From CAG-390 sp964579135 (GTDB lineage Bacteria > Bacillota > Clostridia > Oscillospirales > CAG-272): 22,811 bases of DNA. The stretch spans positions 1 to 22,811 of the forward strand of contig CAZOFD010000026.1 in assembly GCA_964579135.1 (NCBI GenBank), read 5' to 3'. Made by a program: the position numbers and the translations under genes. How positions within the stretch are numbered: the first letter of the stretch is position 1; each line of letters starts with the position of its first letter. The notes beneath the pieces are model-generated. The model did no database searches. It saw nothing but the letters and a program-made list of their open reading frames with translations, and was not told the origin of the DNA. Shown here in pieces: positions 1 through 7,024 of the stretch.

Positions 1-51
1 CAACAACCTGCTGATTACAAATCAGCTGCTCTGCCATTGAGCCACACCAGC
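1..51 (-). tRNA. tRNA-Thr (anticodon UGU), 3' part cut off by window edge
   Basis: Read on the minus strand from 51, the sequence gives a 7 nt acceptor strand GCTGGTG, the TG linker, a D arm with the GCTC/GAGC stem, and an anticodon arm with a GCTGA/TCAGC stem and loop TTTGTAA. This puts TGT at positions 34-36, so the tRNA reads ACA and other Thr codons. The variable region and T arm run off the left end. The gene has its own promoter just upstream (83-111). Confidence 0.93.
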
Positions 52-82
52 AAATAAACGACGCTGTGACCGAACGAGTGCT

Positions 83-111
83 ATTATACAGTATTTTTTT
101 CGCGTTGTCAA
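83..111 (-). promoter_or_regulatory. Sigma-A promoter of the tRNA-Thr
   Basis: On the minus strand the -35 box TTGACA (106-111) and the -10 box TATAAT (83-88) are both consensus and are separated by exactly 17 bp. Transcription would start near 76, about 25 nt before the tRNA 5' end, which fits a processed tRNA leader. Confidence 0.85.
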
Positions 112-343
112 TAGATTTTTTTCGATTTTTTTTGATTTTTTTGCCGCGCCGTCTTTTGCGTGTGTCTGCGACGGCGCGATCGGTGCGAAACGAAAATAAA
201 AGGCGTGCGAAAAAGCGAGATAAAAATCCGAAACGAAAGTTAAAACCGTCGCAGGACGTTTCGACGGCGCGAGCTCGGCTGTACCGAAGCGCGAGGCGAG
301 CCGGCGTGACGGATGCGTTTTGCACAAAAATCGATGAATGCTA
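112..343. other. Gene-free spacer between the divergent tRNA and oxidoreductase promoters
   Basis: Positions 112-143 are a run of T tracts broken by single G, C or A residues. An 8 bp stem (146-153 with 170-177, 16 nt loop) follows, and a 6 bp CCGTCG/CGACGG stem lies near 247-268. Short open frames cross the region but have no ribosome binding site or recognisable protein. I see no gene here. Confidence 0.5.
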
Positions 344-372
344 TTTACAATTTGTTGCAAAAGTTGTATAAT
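344..372 (+). promoter_or_regulatory. Sigma-A promoter upstream of the FAD oxidoreductase
   Basis: The -35 box TTTACA (344-349) and -10 box TATAAT (367-372) are separated by 17 bp. The predicted start near 379 lies about 35 nt before the chosen ATG at 415. Because the promoter overlaps the extended reading frame that begins at 313, it supports the downstream start codon. Confidence 0.8.
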
Positions 373-414
373 ACGCATATACGAATAAAATCGCAATGGG
401 AGAATCTCGATAAT

Positions 415-1965
415 ATGGAAAACGGAAAAGCGATAATAATCGGTGCGGGTCCCGCCGGATTGACGGCGGCTTACAGATTGTTAAAAGAGACGAACGTAAA
501 GCCCGTTATACTTGAAGAGAGCGATTGTGTGGGAGGTATATCGCGCACGGTCTCGTACAACGGCAACCGTATGGATATAGGCGGGCACCGCTTTTTCTCG
601 AAAAACGCGGAAGTAAACGCTATGTGGCGGGAACTTATGCCGCTACAGGGGGCGCCCTCGTTGGACGACAAGATTCTCGGCGTGCACAAAGCGATAGCGG
701 AAGTGGGTCCCGACCCCGAAAACGAGGACAGAGTTATGCTTTTGCGCCGCCGCATATCGAGAATATATTTTTTGCGTAAGTTTTTCGATTATCCGATAAG
801 CCTTAAGCCCGAGACTTTTATAAATATGGGCTTCAAAAACACCGTGAGATCGGGATTCGGATATCTCGGCAGTTGCGCCGTGAAAAGAGAAGAGACGTCG
901 CTCGAGAATTTTTATATCAACCGTTTCGGCAGACCGCTTTACGAGATGTTTTTCGAGGATTATACGACAAAGCTTTGGGGCAGACATCCGTCGCAGATAT
1001 CCGCCGACTGGGGGGCGCAGCGCGTTAAAGGGCTCTCTTTGACGAAAGCCGTGTGGAACGTTTTGTCAAAACCGTTCAAATCCGCGGATAAGGTCGAAAC
1101 TTCTTTGATAGAGGAGTACCTTTATCCAAAATACGGTCCCGGTCAACTTTGGGAAAAGCTTGCGGACGAGGTGCGCTCGCTCGGGGGCGAGATAGTGTTC
1201 GGCTGTCGTATCGCGAAGATAAACGTCGAGGGCAACTCTGTCTCGTCGGTGGAATGTGAGGACGGTCGTATTTTTGCGGGCGACGAATTCTTTTCCACAA
1301 TGCCCGTCAAGGATCTTGTCGCGGGTATGGGCGACGTTCCGCCCGAAGACGTTCGCAGGGTCGCCGCGGGGCTGCCGTATCGCGATTTTATAACCGTCGG
1401 TTTGCTTTGCGACAAACTCAAGCTCGAAAACAAGACCAAATACAAAACGCTCACGGGCGACGTTCCCGACTGTTGGATATATATCCAGGAAAGGGACGTG
1501 CGTATCGGTCGCTTGCAGATATTCAACAACTGGTCGCCGTACATGGTCTCGGATCCCGAGCATAAGATCTGGCTCGGGCTCGAATATTTCTGCAACGAGG
1601 GCGACAATCTTTGGAATATGACGGACGACGACTTTATTTCGTTTGCCGTCGGCGAACTCGAAAAGATCGGCGTGCTCGATGCCGCCGACGTCGAGGACGC
1701 AACGCGTATTCGCGTCAAAAAAGCGTATCCCGCGTATTTCGATACTTACGCCGAGTTCGATACGGTCAAAAATTGGCTGACGGATATCGATAATCTTTGG
1801 TGTATCGGCAGGAACGGACAACACAGATATAATAATATGGATCATTCTATGCTCACCGCTATCGAAGCGGTGCGCGAGATTGCCTCCGGCAGGCGCGATA
1901 AGTCTGCGGTGTGGAGCGTTAATACCGAAAAAGAATACCACGAGAGCGCAAAAGCCGAGTCGTAA
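415..1965 (+). CDS. FAD-dependent oxidoreductase, UDP-galactopyranose mutase / amine oxidase-like
   Basis: A 516-residue soluble flavoprotein. It opens with a dinucleotide-binding Rossmann motif, GAGPAG at residues 10-15 after a hydrophobic strand. This is followed by an acidic end of strand 2 (EES) and the VGG and DIGGHRFF segments typical of the protoporphyrinogen oxidase/amine oxidase/UDP-galactopyranose mutase fold. The frame is open from 313, but the sigma-A promoter at 344-372 makes ATG 415 the likely start, with GGGAG at 398-402, 12 nt upstream. Relatives often lie in cell-surface polysaccharide loci, and the membrane protein encoded 56 nt downstream fits that setting. The substrate cannot be told from sequence alone. 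It might instead act on a carotenoid, lipid or amine. Confidence 0.8.
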   Translation: MENGKAIIIGAGPAGLTAAYRLLKETNVKPVILEESDCVGGISRTVSYNGNRMDIGGHRFFSKNAEVNAMWRELMPLQGAPSLDDKILGVHKAIAEVGPDPENEDRVMLLRRRISRIYFLRKFFDYPISLKPETFINMGFKNTVRSGFGYLGSCAVKREETSLENFYINRFGRPLYEMFFEDYTTKLWGRHPSQISADWGAQRVKGLSLTKAVWNVLSKPFKSADKVETSLIEEYLYPKYGPGQLWEKLADEVRSLGGEIVFGCRIAKINVEGNSVSSVECEDGRIFAGDEFFSTMPVKDLVAGMGDVPPEDVRRVAAGLPYRDFITVGLLCDKLKLENKTKYKTLTGDVPDCWIYIQERDVRIGRLQIFNNWSPYMVSDPEHKIWLGLEYFCNEGDNLWNMTDDDFISFAVGELEKIGVLDAADVEDATRIRVKKAYPAYFDTYAEFDTVKNWLTDIDNLWCIGRNGQHRYNNMDHSMLTAIEAVREIASGRRDKSAVWSVNTEKEYHESAKAES

Positions 1966-2021
1966 CGCGGCGACGCCGCGCGAGAGAATTTTGCGCGGGC
2001 GGGAAAGGAATGTTTCGGGCT

Positions 2022-3836
2022 ATGAAAAAAACTTTTGAGAAGATCCGAAGTGCGCTTGCTTCGCGCTCGCGTTTCGGGGGGCGGCGCGGCGAACTTATCG
2101 TGACTGTTTTGTGCGTAGCGCTCGCGCTTCTCGCTTTGGGGCTGGCGCTGTATTATATATACGGTCCGGGCGAGGGATATTTTCATTCCGACTGCACGGA
2201 TTCGATACTTTGGGCAAACGCCTCGGTCGAAGCGGGCAAAACGTTTGACGAAAACTTTAAATACGCCGCGCTTTTGCCTTTTTCCTCGGGCATTTGGCTC
2301 GTGCCGCTTATACGCGTTTTCGGGCTGTCGATGACGGCGCATAACGCCGGAATGGCGATATTTGCCGTTCTGTTCGCCCTTGCGATTTGGTTTTTCGCCC
2401 GTTCCGCCGGTTACGGCGTCGCTTGGAGCTCTCTTTCGGTCTTTGCGGCGTTTATGCTCCTTTCGGGGTCGGATAAGCTGCGCGAGCTGATGTGGGGGCA
2501 CACGATATATTACAGCCTCGGCATACTGCTGCTTATCGTTACGCTCGGTCTTGCCATACGGGCGGAAAACGCCGTCGAAAAAAACAAAAAAACGCAGTAC
2601 GTTTATCTTTTGCTGCTCGGCGCCGTTGCTTTGGGTACGGCGACGGACGGCTTGCAACTGATCGCCATAGCGACACTGCCTGTCGCGGCGGCTTTGGCGG
2701 CGGAAAAGTTTTTCTGCGGCAAAGAAAAACTTTTTTCGGGAAGTTTTATGCCGAAATTGCTTATAGTTTGCGTGCTTGCGCTGTTTAGCCTTGTGGGGTT
2801 GCGCGTTCTTGACGTTATGACGGACGGCGGCAAGATAAGCGCCGGATACGCCGACGCGTATTCCGGGCTCAGCGAGGTTTCCGCGTGGCTCGGCAATTCG
2901 CAACGGTTTTTCGGGCATTGGTTTGCGCTTTTCGGCGTCGAAACGCCGGATTTTGCCGTGGGCGGCGAGCTTACCGCGCAAACGCTTATCGACCTTGCGA
3001 CTTTCGCTATGCGTACGGTCTGTGGCGTTGTGCTTTTGATACTTCCGATAGTTATGTTTTTCGCGTACGGTAAATTGCGCGAGCGTTCGACGAGATACGT
3101 GCTTTGGGCGCATACCGCCGTGAGCGCGGTCATAATGTTCGGGTTTATATGCGGTAAACTTTCGAACGCCAATTGGCGTCTTACGCCTATGCTCGGCTCG
3201 TCCGTTTTCGTCGCGATCGCCGCCTGCCGCGAACTTTGCCTTGCGGCACGTGAAAAGATAGCCGTCGCTTCGGTCGCGGAGGGGGCGGACAAAGAGGGGG
3301 CGGACGGCGAGACGTCGGACGTCGGCGACTCCGACACCGAGACTGCGGGAGACGTTGCGAGCTCCGGCGTTGCCGCGAGAAGGATGGCGACGAGAGCGGC
3401 GGCGCTTTTGTGCTCCGTGATCATCGCGACGTCGGCTCTTACCGCGTTGCAGATCCGAAAGATGCCCGCGGATTACGGGGCGGATAACGATCTGCACAAG
3501 CTTTGCGCTTTTCTCGAGGAAAAGGAATTGGATTACGGCTACGCGACGTTTTGGCAATCTCAGGCGATAACGTTGCTTTCGTCGGGCGACGTGTTTGTCA
3601 ATTGCGTTTCCGCCGACAAATTCGGCGTGAACTTCCGCCACTACCAGTCGAGCCGCGAGTGGTACGACAGGGAAGAGGACGATTGCTTTATCCTTTTGAC
3701 CGAAGCCGAATATTCCGCCGTTAGAGGCAACTCGCGCTGGACGGAATGGATAGAGAACGATCTTGTCGCCGAATACGACGACGTTGAGGGGTACAGGATA
3801 TTCGTTTTCTCGCGTAAATTGATATCCGCGTCGTAA
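2022..3836 (+). CDS. Polytopic membrane protein, possible GT-C-type glycosyltransferase
   Basis: About 604 residues. A basic N-terminus precedes about ten hydrophobic segments. The first is at about residues 25-46; others lie near 105-125, 160-178, 193-225, 245-260, 325-350, 362-378, 388-405 and 456-475. A soluble C-terminal domain of about 125 residues follows. The first external loop has the acidic pair in FHSDCTDS (about residues 54-61). An acidic loop after the first transmembrane helix plus a C-terminal soluble domain is the GT-C layout, so a lipid-linked sugar transferase is a reasonable but unproven guess. ATG 2022 is preferred because AAAGGA (2004-2009) lies 12 nt upstream, whereas it abuts the alternative ATG 2010. 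An acidic low-complexity loop at about 417-448 carries a 12 nt tandem duplication (3279-3290 and 3294-3305). Confidence 0.65.
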   Translation: MKKTFEKIRSALASRSRFGGRRGELIVTVLCVALALLALGLALYYIYGPGEGYFHSDCTDSILWANASVEAGKTFDENFKYAALLPFSSGIWLVPLIRVFGLSMTAHNAGMAIFAVLFALAIWFFARSAGYGVAWSSLSVFAAFMLLSGSDKLRELMWGHTIYYSLGILLLIVTLGLAIRAENAVEKNKKTQYVYLLLLGAVALGTATDGLQLIAIATLPVAAALAAEKFFCGKEKLFSGSFMPKLLIVCVLALFSLVGLRVLDVMTDGGKISAGYADAYSGLSEVSAWLGNSQRFFGHWFALFGVETPDFAVGGELTAQTLIDLATFAMRTVCGVVLLILPIVMFFAYGKLRERSTRYVLWAHTAVSAVIMFGFICGKLSNANWRLTPMLGSSVFVAIAACRELCLAAREKIAVASVAEGADKEGADGETSDVGDSDTETAGDVASSGVAARRMATRAAALLCSVIIATSALTALQIRKMPADYGADNDLHKLCAFLEEKELDYGYATFWQSQAITLLSSGDVFVNCVSADKFGVNFRHYQSSREWYDREEDDCFILLTEAEYSAVRGNSRWTEWIENDLVAEYDDVEGYRIFVFSRKLISAS

Positions 3837-3920
3837 CGCGGGAAAACGAAGCACCGTACGTCGCGACGAAATTAACCGTGCGACGTCGCGATAAAGATTA
3901 GGATTGGTATACGCCGAAAT

Positions 3921-4445
3921 ATGAGATTTTTGACCCCGGACTATTATTTTGAGAAATATACGGATATAACCCCCGAGTTCCTTGCCGGTATCGGTTGCCG
4001 TGTGTTGCTGACGGACCTTGACAACACTCTGGCACCTTACGAGCAGCCGGATGCGGACGAGCGACACGTCGCCTTTTTCGCCGCACTTGCCGAAGCCGGC
4101 ATTTCGGCGGTTCTTATATCGAATAACGACGGCGCGCGGCTCGAGAGATTCAACGCGTCGCTCGGGCTGCCCGCATATGCGAAAAGCGGCAAGCCGAGTC
4201 CGCGTTTTTTGCGTCGTGCGATGAAAAGGTGCGGCGGCGTAAAAAAGGATACCGTAATGCTCGGCGATCAGCTTTTGACCGATACTTTGGCAGGGCGCTT
4301 GGCGGGTGTGACGTGCATCGTCGTGCCGCCGATAAACGACAGGCGCGACGCGTTTACGCGATTTAAGCGCTTTTTGGAGCGTCCGTTTATAAAACGTTTG
4401 TTAAAAAAGCAAAAAACGAAAATAACGAAAAGAAATGATCTTTAA
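3921..4445 (+). CDS. yqeG: YqeG family HAD-type phosphatase
   Basis: A 174-residue HAD superfamily (IIIA) phosphatase, close to the usual YqeG length. HAD motif I is DLDNT (residues 32-36, with both Asp residues), motif II is the SNN at 67-69, the motif III lysine is in KPSP (91-94), and motif IV is GDQLLTD (115-121). The C-terminal tail is very basic (KRLLKKQKTK...). The family is conserved in Bacillota, but its physiological substrate is poorly defined. No good ribosome binding site precedes ATG 3921 (an AGGA is about 17 nt away), so initiation may depend on coupling or be weak. The M24 peptidase gene starts 16 nt downstream, which suggests co-transcription. Confidence 0.9.
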   Translation: MRFLTPDYYFEKYTDITPEFLAGIGCRVLLTDLDNTLAPYEQPDADERHVAFFAALAEAGISAVLISNNDGARLERFNASLGLPAYAKSGKPSPRFLRRAMKRCGGVKKDTVMLGDQLLTDTLAGRLAGVTCIVVPPINDRRDAFTRFKRFLERPFIKRLLKKQKTKITKRNDL

Positions 4446-4461
4446 ATCGGAGAAAATTGCA

Positions 4462-5544
4462 ATGACACATCTTGAACGAACGAGAAAAGCTATGAACGAG
4501 GCGGGTGTAGAGGCTCTGCTCGTTTCATCGAATGCAAATCTGTATTGGCTGACGGGATTTGATTACGACGACGGAATGACGCTCGTAACGCAGCGCCGTG
4601 CGTGTCTTTTTACGGATTTCAGATATATAGAGGCGTGCCGCGCAAGTCGAGCCGCGGAAGAGTTTGAGATAATTATGCCGCAGGGCATAATATCTGGCGT
4701 TTCGGACGTCCTGCGCGAAGAGAGGATTTCCTCACTTGCTCTCGAGGAGGCGACCGTATCTCTCGGGACTTACGAGCGCATATCGTCGGCACTTGATTTT
4801 TGTCGAGTCGGGGGCGGTGCCTCTGCGCTGATCGACAAATTGCGCGAATATAAAGACGACGGCGAGATCGAGATCATCCGTCGTGCGCAGAGTATAACGG
4901 ACGCGGCTTTCGCTCATATAACGGAATATATAAGACCCGATATGACGGAAAAACAGGTCGCGCTCGAACTCGAATTCTTTATGCGTTCGCACGGGGCGGA
5001 CGGCGAGGCTTTCAAGACCATTGCCGTTTCGGGCAGCGCGTCTTCGCGCCCGCACGGGGAGCCGCGCGACACGATGCTTGAGAAGGGCTTTTTGACAATG
5101 GATTTCGGTGCGCGCGTCGACGGTTACTGCTCGGATATGACTCGAACGGTCGTTATCGGTCGCGCCGACGACGAGATGCGGCGACTTTACGAAACGGTGC
5201 TTTCGGCGCAGCGTACCGCGCTTGCCGGGCTGCGTGCCGGCATCGGTTGCAACGAGGGCGACGCGCTTGCGCGCGATATAATCAACGCCGCGGGTTACGA
5301 GGGACGTTTCGGTCATTCGCTCGGGCACGGTGTCGGGCTTTATATACACGAGGCGCCCGCCCTTTCGGCTTCCAAGCTTCACGCCGGACGCGTGCTTGAG
5401 GCGCGTCAGGTCGTAACCGTCGAGCCCGGCATATATATCGAGGGTAAATACGGGTGCAGGATCGAGGATATGGTGCTCGTAACGGAGAACGGAGTGAATA
5501 ATTTTACGGCTTCTCCCAAGGAATTGCTCGAATTGTGCATATAA
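4462..5544 (+). CDS. M24B family Xaa-Pro aminopeptidase
   Basis: A 360-residue cytoplasmic metallopeptidase that removes N-terminal residues preceding proline. An N-terminal creatinase-like domain (about residues 1-125) is followed by the pita-bread catalytic domain. The dinuclear metal ligands are all present: D214 (MDFGA), D225 (SDMTRT), H289 (GHSLGHG), E321 (VEPG) and E335 (RIED). Start 4462 is chosen over 4435 because GGAG at 4449-4452 sits 9 nt upstream, and the earlier start would overlap yqeG. The length of about 360 matches short bacterial PepQ/YqhT-like enzymes rather than the longer PepP. No clear terminator follows. The argG promoter begins 34 nt after the stop codon. Confidence 0.92.
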   Translation: MTHLERTRKAMNEAGVEALLVSSNANLYWLTGFDYDDGMTLVTQRRACLFTDFRYIEACRASRAAEEFEIIMPQGIISGVSDVLREERISSLALEEATVSLGTYERISSALDFCRVGGGASALIDKLREYKDDGEIEIIRRAQSITDAAFAHITEYIRPDMTEKQVALELEFFMRSHGADGEAFKTIAVSGSASSRPHGEPRDTMLEKGFLTMDFGARVDGYCSDMTRTVVIGRADDEMRRLYETVLSAQRTALAGLRAGIGCNEGDALARDIINAAGYEGRFGHSLGHGVGLYIHEAPALSASKLHAGRVLEARQVVTVEPGIYIEGKYGCRIEDMVLVTENGVNNFTASPKELLELCI

Positions 5545-5578
5545 ATTCAAAAAATATTTATTTTTTTCAAAAAAACTA

Positions 5579-5607
5579 TTGACAAATATGCAAGTGCGGC
5601 GTATAAT
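5579..5607 (+). promoter_or_regulatory. Sigma-A promoter of argGH
   Basis: A consensus TTGACA (5579-5584) and TATAAT (5602-5607) with 17 bp spacing predict a start near 5614, about 53 nt before the argG ATG. An A/T-rich tract (5549-5576) upstream could act as an UP element. The -10 box overlaps the left arm of a long palindrome. Confidence 0.88.
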
Positions 5608-5634
5608 ATGTGCATAACATATGAATACGCCGCA
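5595..5634. promoter_or_regulatory. Long inverted repeat over the argG -10 and start site, candidate operator
   Basis: The left arm TGCGGCGTAT (5595-5604) is perfectly repeated in inverted form at 5625-5634. Inside it, ATATG (5606-5610) pairs with CATAT (5618-5622). The arms straddle the -10 box and the expected start site, so the left arm would not be transcribed. This makes a protein-binding operator more likely than an RNA hairpin. An arginine repressor is the obvious candidate from context, but the repeat does not match the classical ARG box well. Confidence 0.55.
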
Positions 5635-5666
5635 TAAAAATTCGTGCGCGTTAAGGAGAATTCAAA

Positions 5667-6899
5667 ATGGCTGTAAAAGATAAAAGCAAAATAAAAAAAG
5701 TTGTGCTCGCATATTCCGGCGGACTCGACACGTCGATAATCATCCCGTGGCTCAAAGAGAATTATAACGACTGCGAGGTCATCGCCGTTTCCGGCAACGT
5801 CGGGCAGGCGGACGAGCTCGAGGGTCTTGAGGAAAAGGCGATAAAGACCGGCGCTTCGAAGCTCTACGTGCTCGATCTTACCGACGATTACGTCGACAAC
5901 TACGTCATTCCTACGATGAAAGCCGGCGCACTTTACGAGGAATACCTGCTCGGCACGTCGCACGCACGCCCCTGCATAGCAAAGGCTCTTGCGGAAATCG
6001 CCGTAAAAGAGGGCGCGGACGCGATATGCCACGGTTGTACCGGCAAGGGCAACGATCAGGTTCGTTTCGAATTGACTCTTATGCATTTCGCTCCGGATAT
6101 TCCGATCATCGCGCCTTGGCGCGAATGGAACATAAAGTCCCGCGAGGAGGAGATCGATTATGCCGAGGCGCATAACGTCCCCCTTAAGATAAATCGCGAG
6201 ACCAATTATTCCAAAGACAAAAATCTTTGGCATCTCTCTCACGAGGGGCTTGATCTCGAAGACACGGGCAACGAGCCGCTTTACGAGAAAGAGGGCTTCC
6301 TCGAGATGGGGGTTTCGCCCATAAACGCGCCCGACGAGCCGACGTACGTCGAGCTCGAGTTTGAAAAGGGTGTGCCGACAGCGCTCGACGGCGAAAAGAT
6401 GAGCGCGAAAAACATTATTTTGAAGCTGAACGAGTTGGGCGGCAAAAACGGTATCGGTCTGCTTGACATTGTGGAGAACCGCTTGGTCGGTATGAAATGC
6501 CGAGGCGTGTACGAGACACCCGGCGGGGCAATTCTCTACAAGGCGCACAGCGTGCTCGAGACCCTTTGCCTCGATAAGTACACCATGCACGAAAAGCAAA
6601 AACTTGCCGTAACGTACGGCGAGTTGGTCTACAACGGTCAGTGGTTTACCCCCTTGCGCGAGGCGCTTGCCGCGTTTGTAGATAAAACGCAGGAGAACGT
6701 CACGGGCAAAGTAAGGCTCAAACTCTATAAGGGCAATATGATAAACGCGGGCGTTTGGAGTGATAAGTCCCTTTACAGCGAGAAGATCGCAACGTTCGGT
6801 GAGTCCGATTACAATCAGGCGGATGCTGACGGATTCATCAATCTGTACGGTTTGCCCGTAAAAGTCGCGGCACTTATGCGCGACGGCAAACTGGACTGA
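5667..6899 (+). CDS. argG: Argininosuccinate synthase
   Basis: A 410-residue cytoplasmic enzyme of normal length that condenses citrulline and aspartate, using ATP, to argininosuccinate. The N-type ATP pyrophosphatase P-loop SGGLDTS is at residues 17-23, and the family segment CHGCTGKGNDQVRF follows near residue 115. ATG 5667 has a good AAGGAG site (5653-5658) 8 nt upstream. It is the first gene after the strong promoter at 5579-5607 and is followed by argH, the next enzyme of the pathway. Only the last two arginine steps are present in this window; the rest of the pathway lies elsewhere or is absent. Confidence 0.98.
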   Translation: MAVKDKSKIKKVVLAYSGGLDTSIIIPWLKENYNDCEVIAVSGNVGQADELEGLEEKAIKTGASKLYVLDLTDDYVDNYVIPTMKAGALYEEYLLGTSHARPCIAKALAEIAVKEGADAICHGCTGKGNDQVRFELTLMHFAPDIPIIAPWREWNIKSREEEIDYAEAHNVPLKINRETNYSKDKNLWHLSHEGLDLEDTGNEPLYEKEGFLEMGVSPINAPDEPTYVELEFEKGVPTALDGEKMSAKNIILKLNELGGKNGIGLLDIVENRLVGMKCRGVYETPGGAILYKAHSVLETLCLDKYTMHEKQKLAVTYGELVYNGQWFTPLREALAAFVDKTQENVTGKVRLKLYKGNMINAGVWSDKSLYSEKIATFGESDYNQADADGFINLYGLPVKVAALMRDGKLD

Positions 6900-6909
6900 C
6901 GACAGTTGC

Positions 6910-6943
6910 CCCATAAGGGTTGCCGAAAGGCAACCCTTATGGG
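6910..6943 (+). other. 15 bp perfect hairpin with GAAA tetraloop between argG and argH
   Basis: The left arm CCCATAAGGGTTGCC (6910-6924) and right arm (6929-6943) are perfectly complementary around a GAAA loop, a stable GNRA cap. No T tract follows (CGTATTTACG), so it does not look like an intrinsic terminator. Two smaller stems lie downstream in the same spacer: GCCGCG/CGCGGC at 6960-6975 and CGCCC/GGGCG at 6999-7011. A role in mRNA processing or stability, or a dispersed repeat unit, are the main options. Confidence 0.7.
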
Positions 6944-7024
6944 CGTATTTACGACAAAAGCCGCGCGTGCGCGGCAAAATACGAGCGGAAAGGAAACTCG
7001 CCCGACGGGCGCGGCAAAAATAAA

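Noticed and set aside
146..177. 8 bp hairpin downstream of the T tracts as a terminator
   Set aside because: The T tract precedes the stem on the plus strand, and on the minus strand the stem is followed by A residues, so neither direction fits an intrinsic terminator.
313..414. Extended N-terminus of the FAD oxidoreductase
   Set aside because: It overlaps the TTTACA/TATAAT promoter, and the Rossmann motif sits at the expected distance from ATG 415.
3862..3890. 7 bp inverted repeat CGCGACG/CGTCGCG between the membrane protein gene and yqeG as terminator or operator
   Set aside because: There is no T tract, the loop is 15 nt, and such CG-rich self-complementary words are expected by chance in this sequence.
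1842..4067. A 741-codon open frame on the minus strand (and similar long minus-strand frames at 5547-7031 and 6815-8458)
   Set aside because: They are antisense to clear genes (membrane protein, yqeG, argG, argH), with Arg/His-rich translations and no ribosome binding sites. They arise from the CpG-rich codon use of the plus strand.
5577..5594. A defined ArgR (ARG box) site at the argG -35 box
   Set aside because: By eye only about 13 of 18 positions fit the Bacillus-type consensus, with the left half poor. I keep it as a hint rather than a feature.
6920..7024. A 35-residue N-terminal extension of ArgH from TTG 6920
   Set aside because: The codon lies within the 15 bp hairpin, there is no ribosome binding site, and ArgH homologues begin at MxxWxGR, matching ATG 7025.
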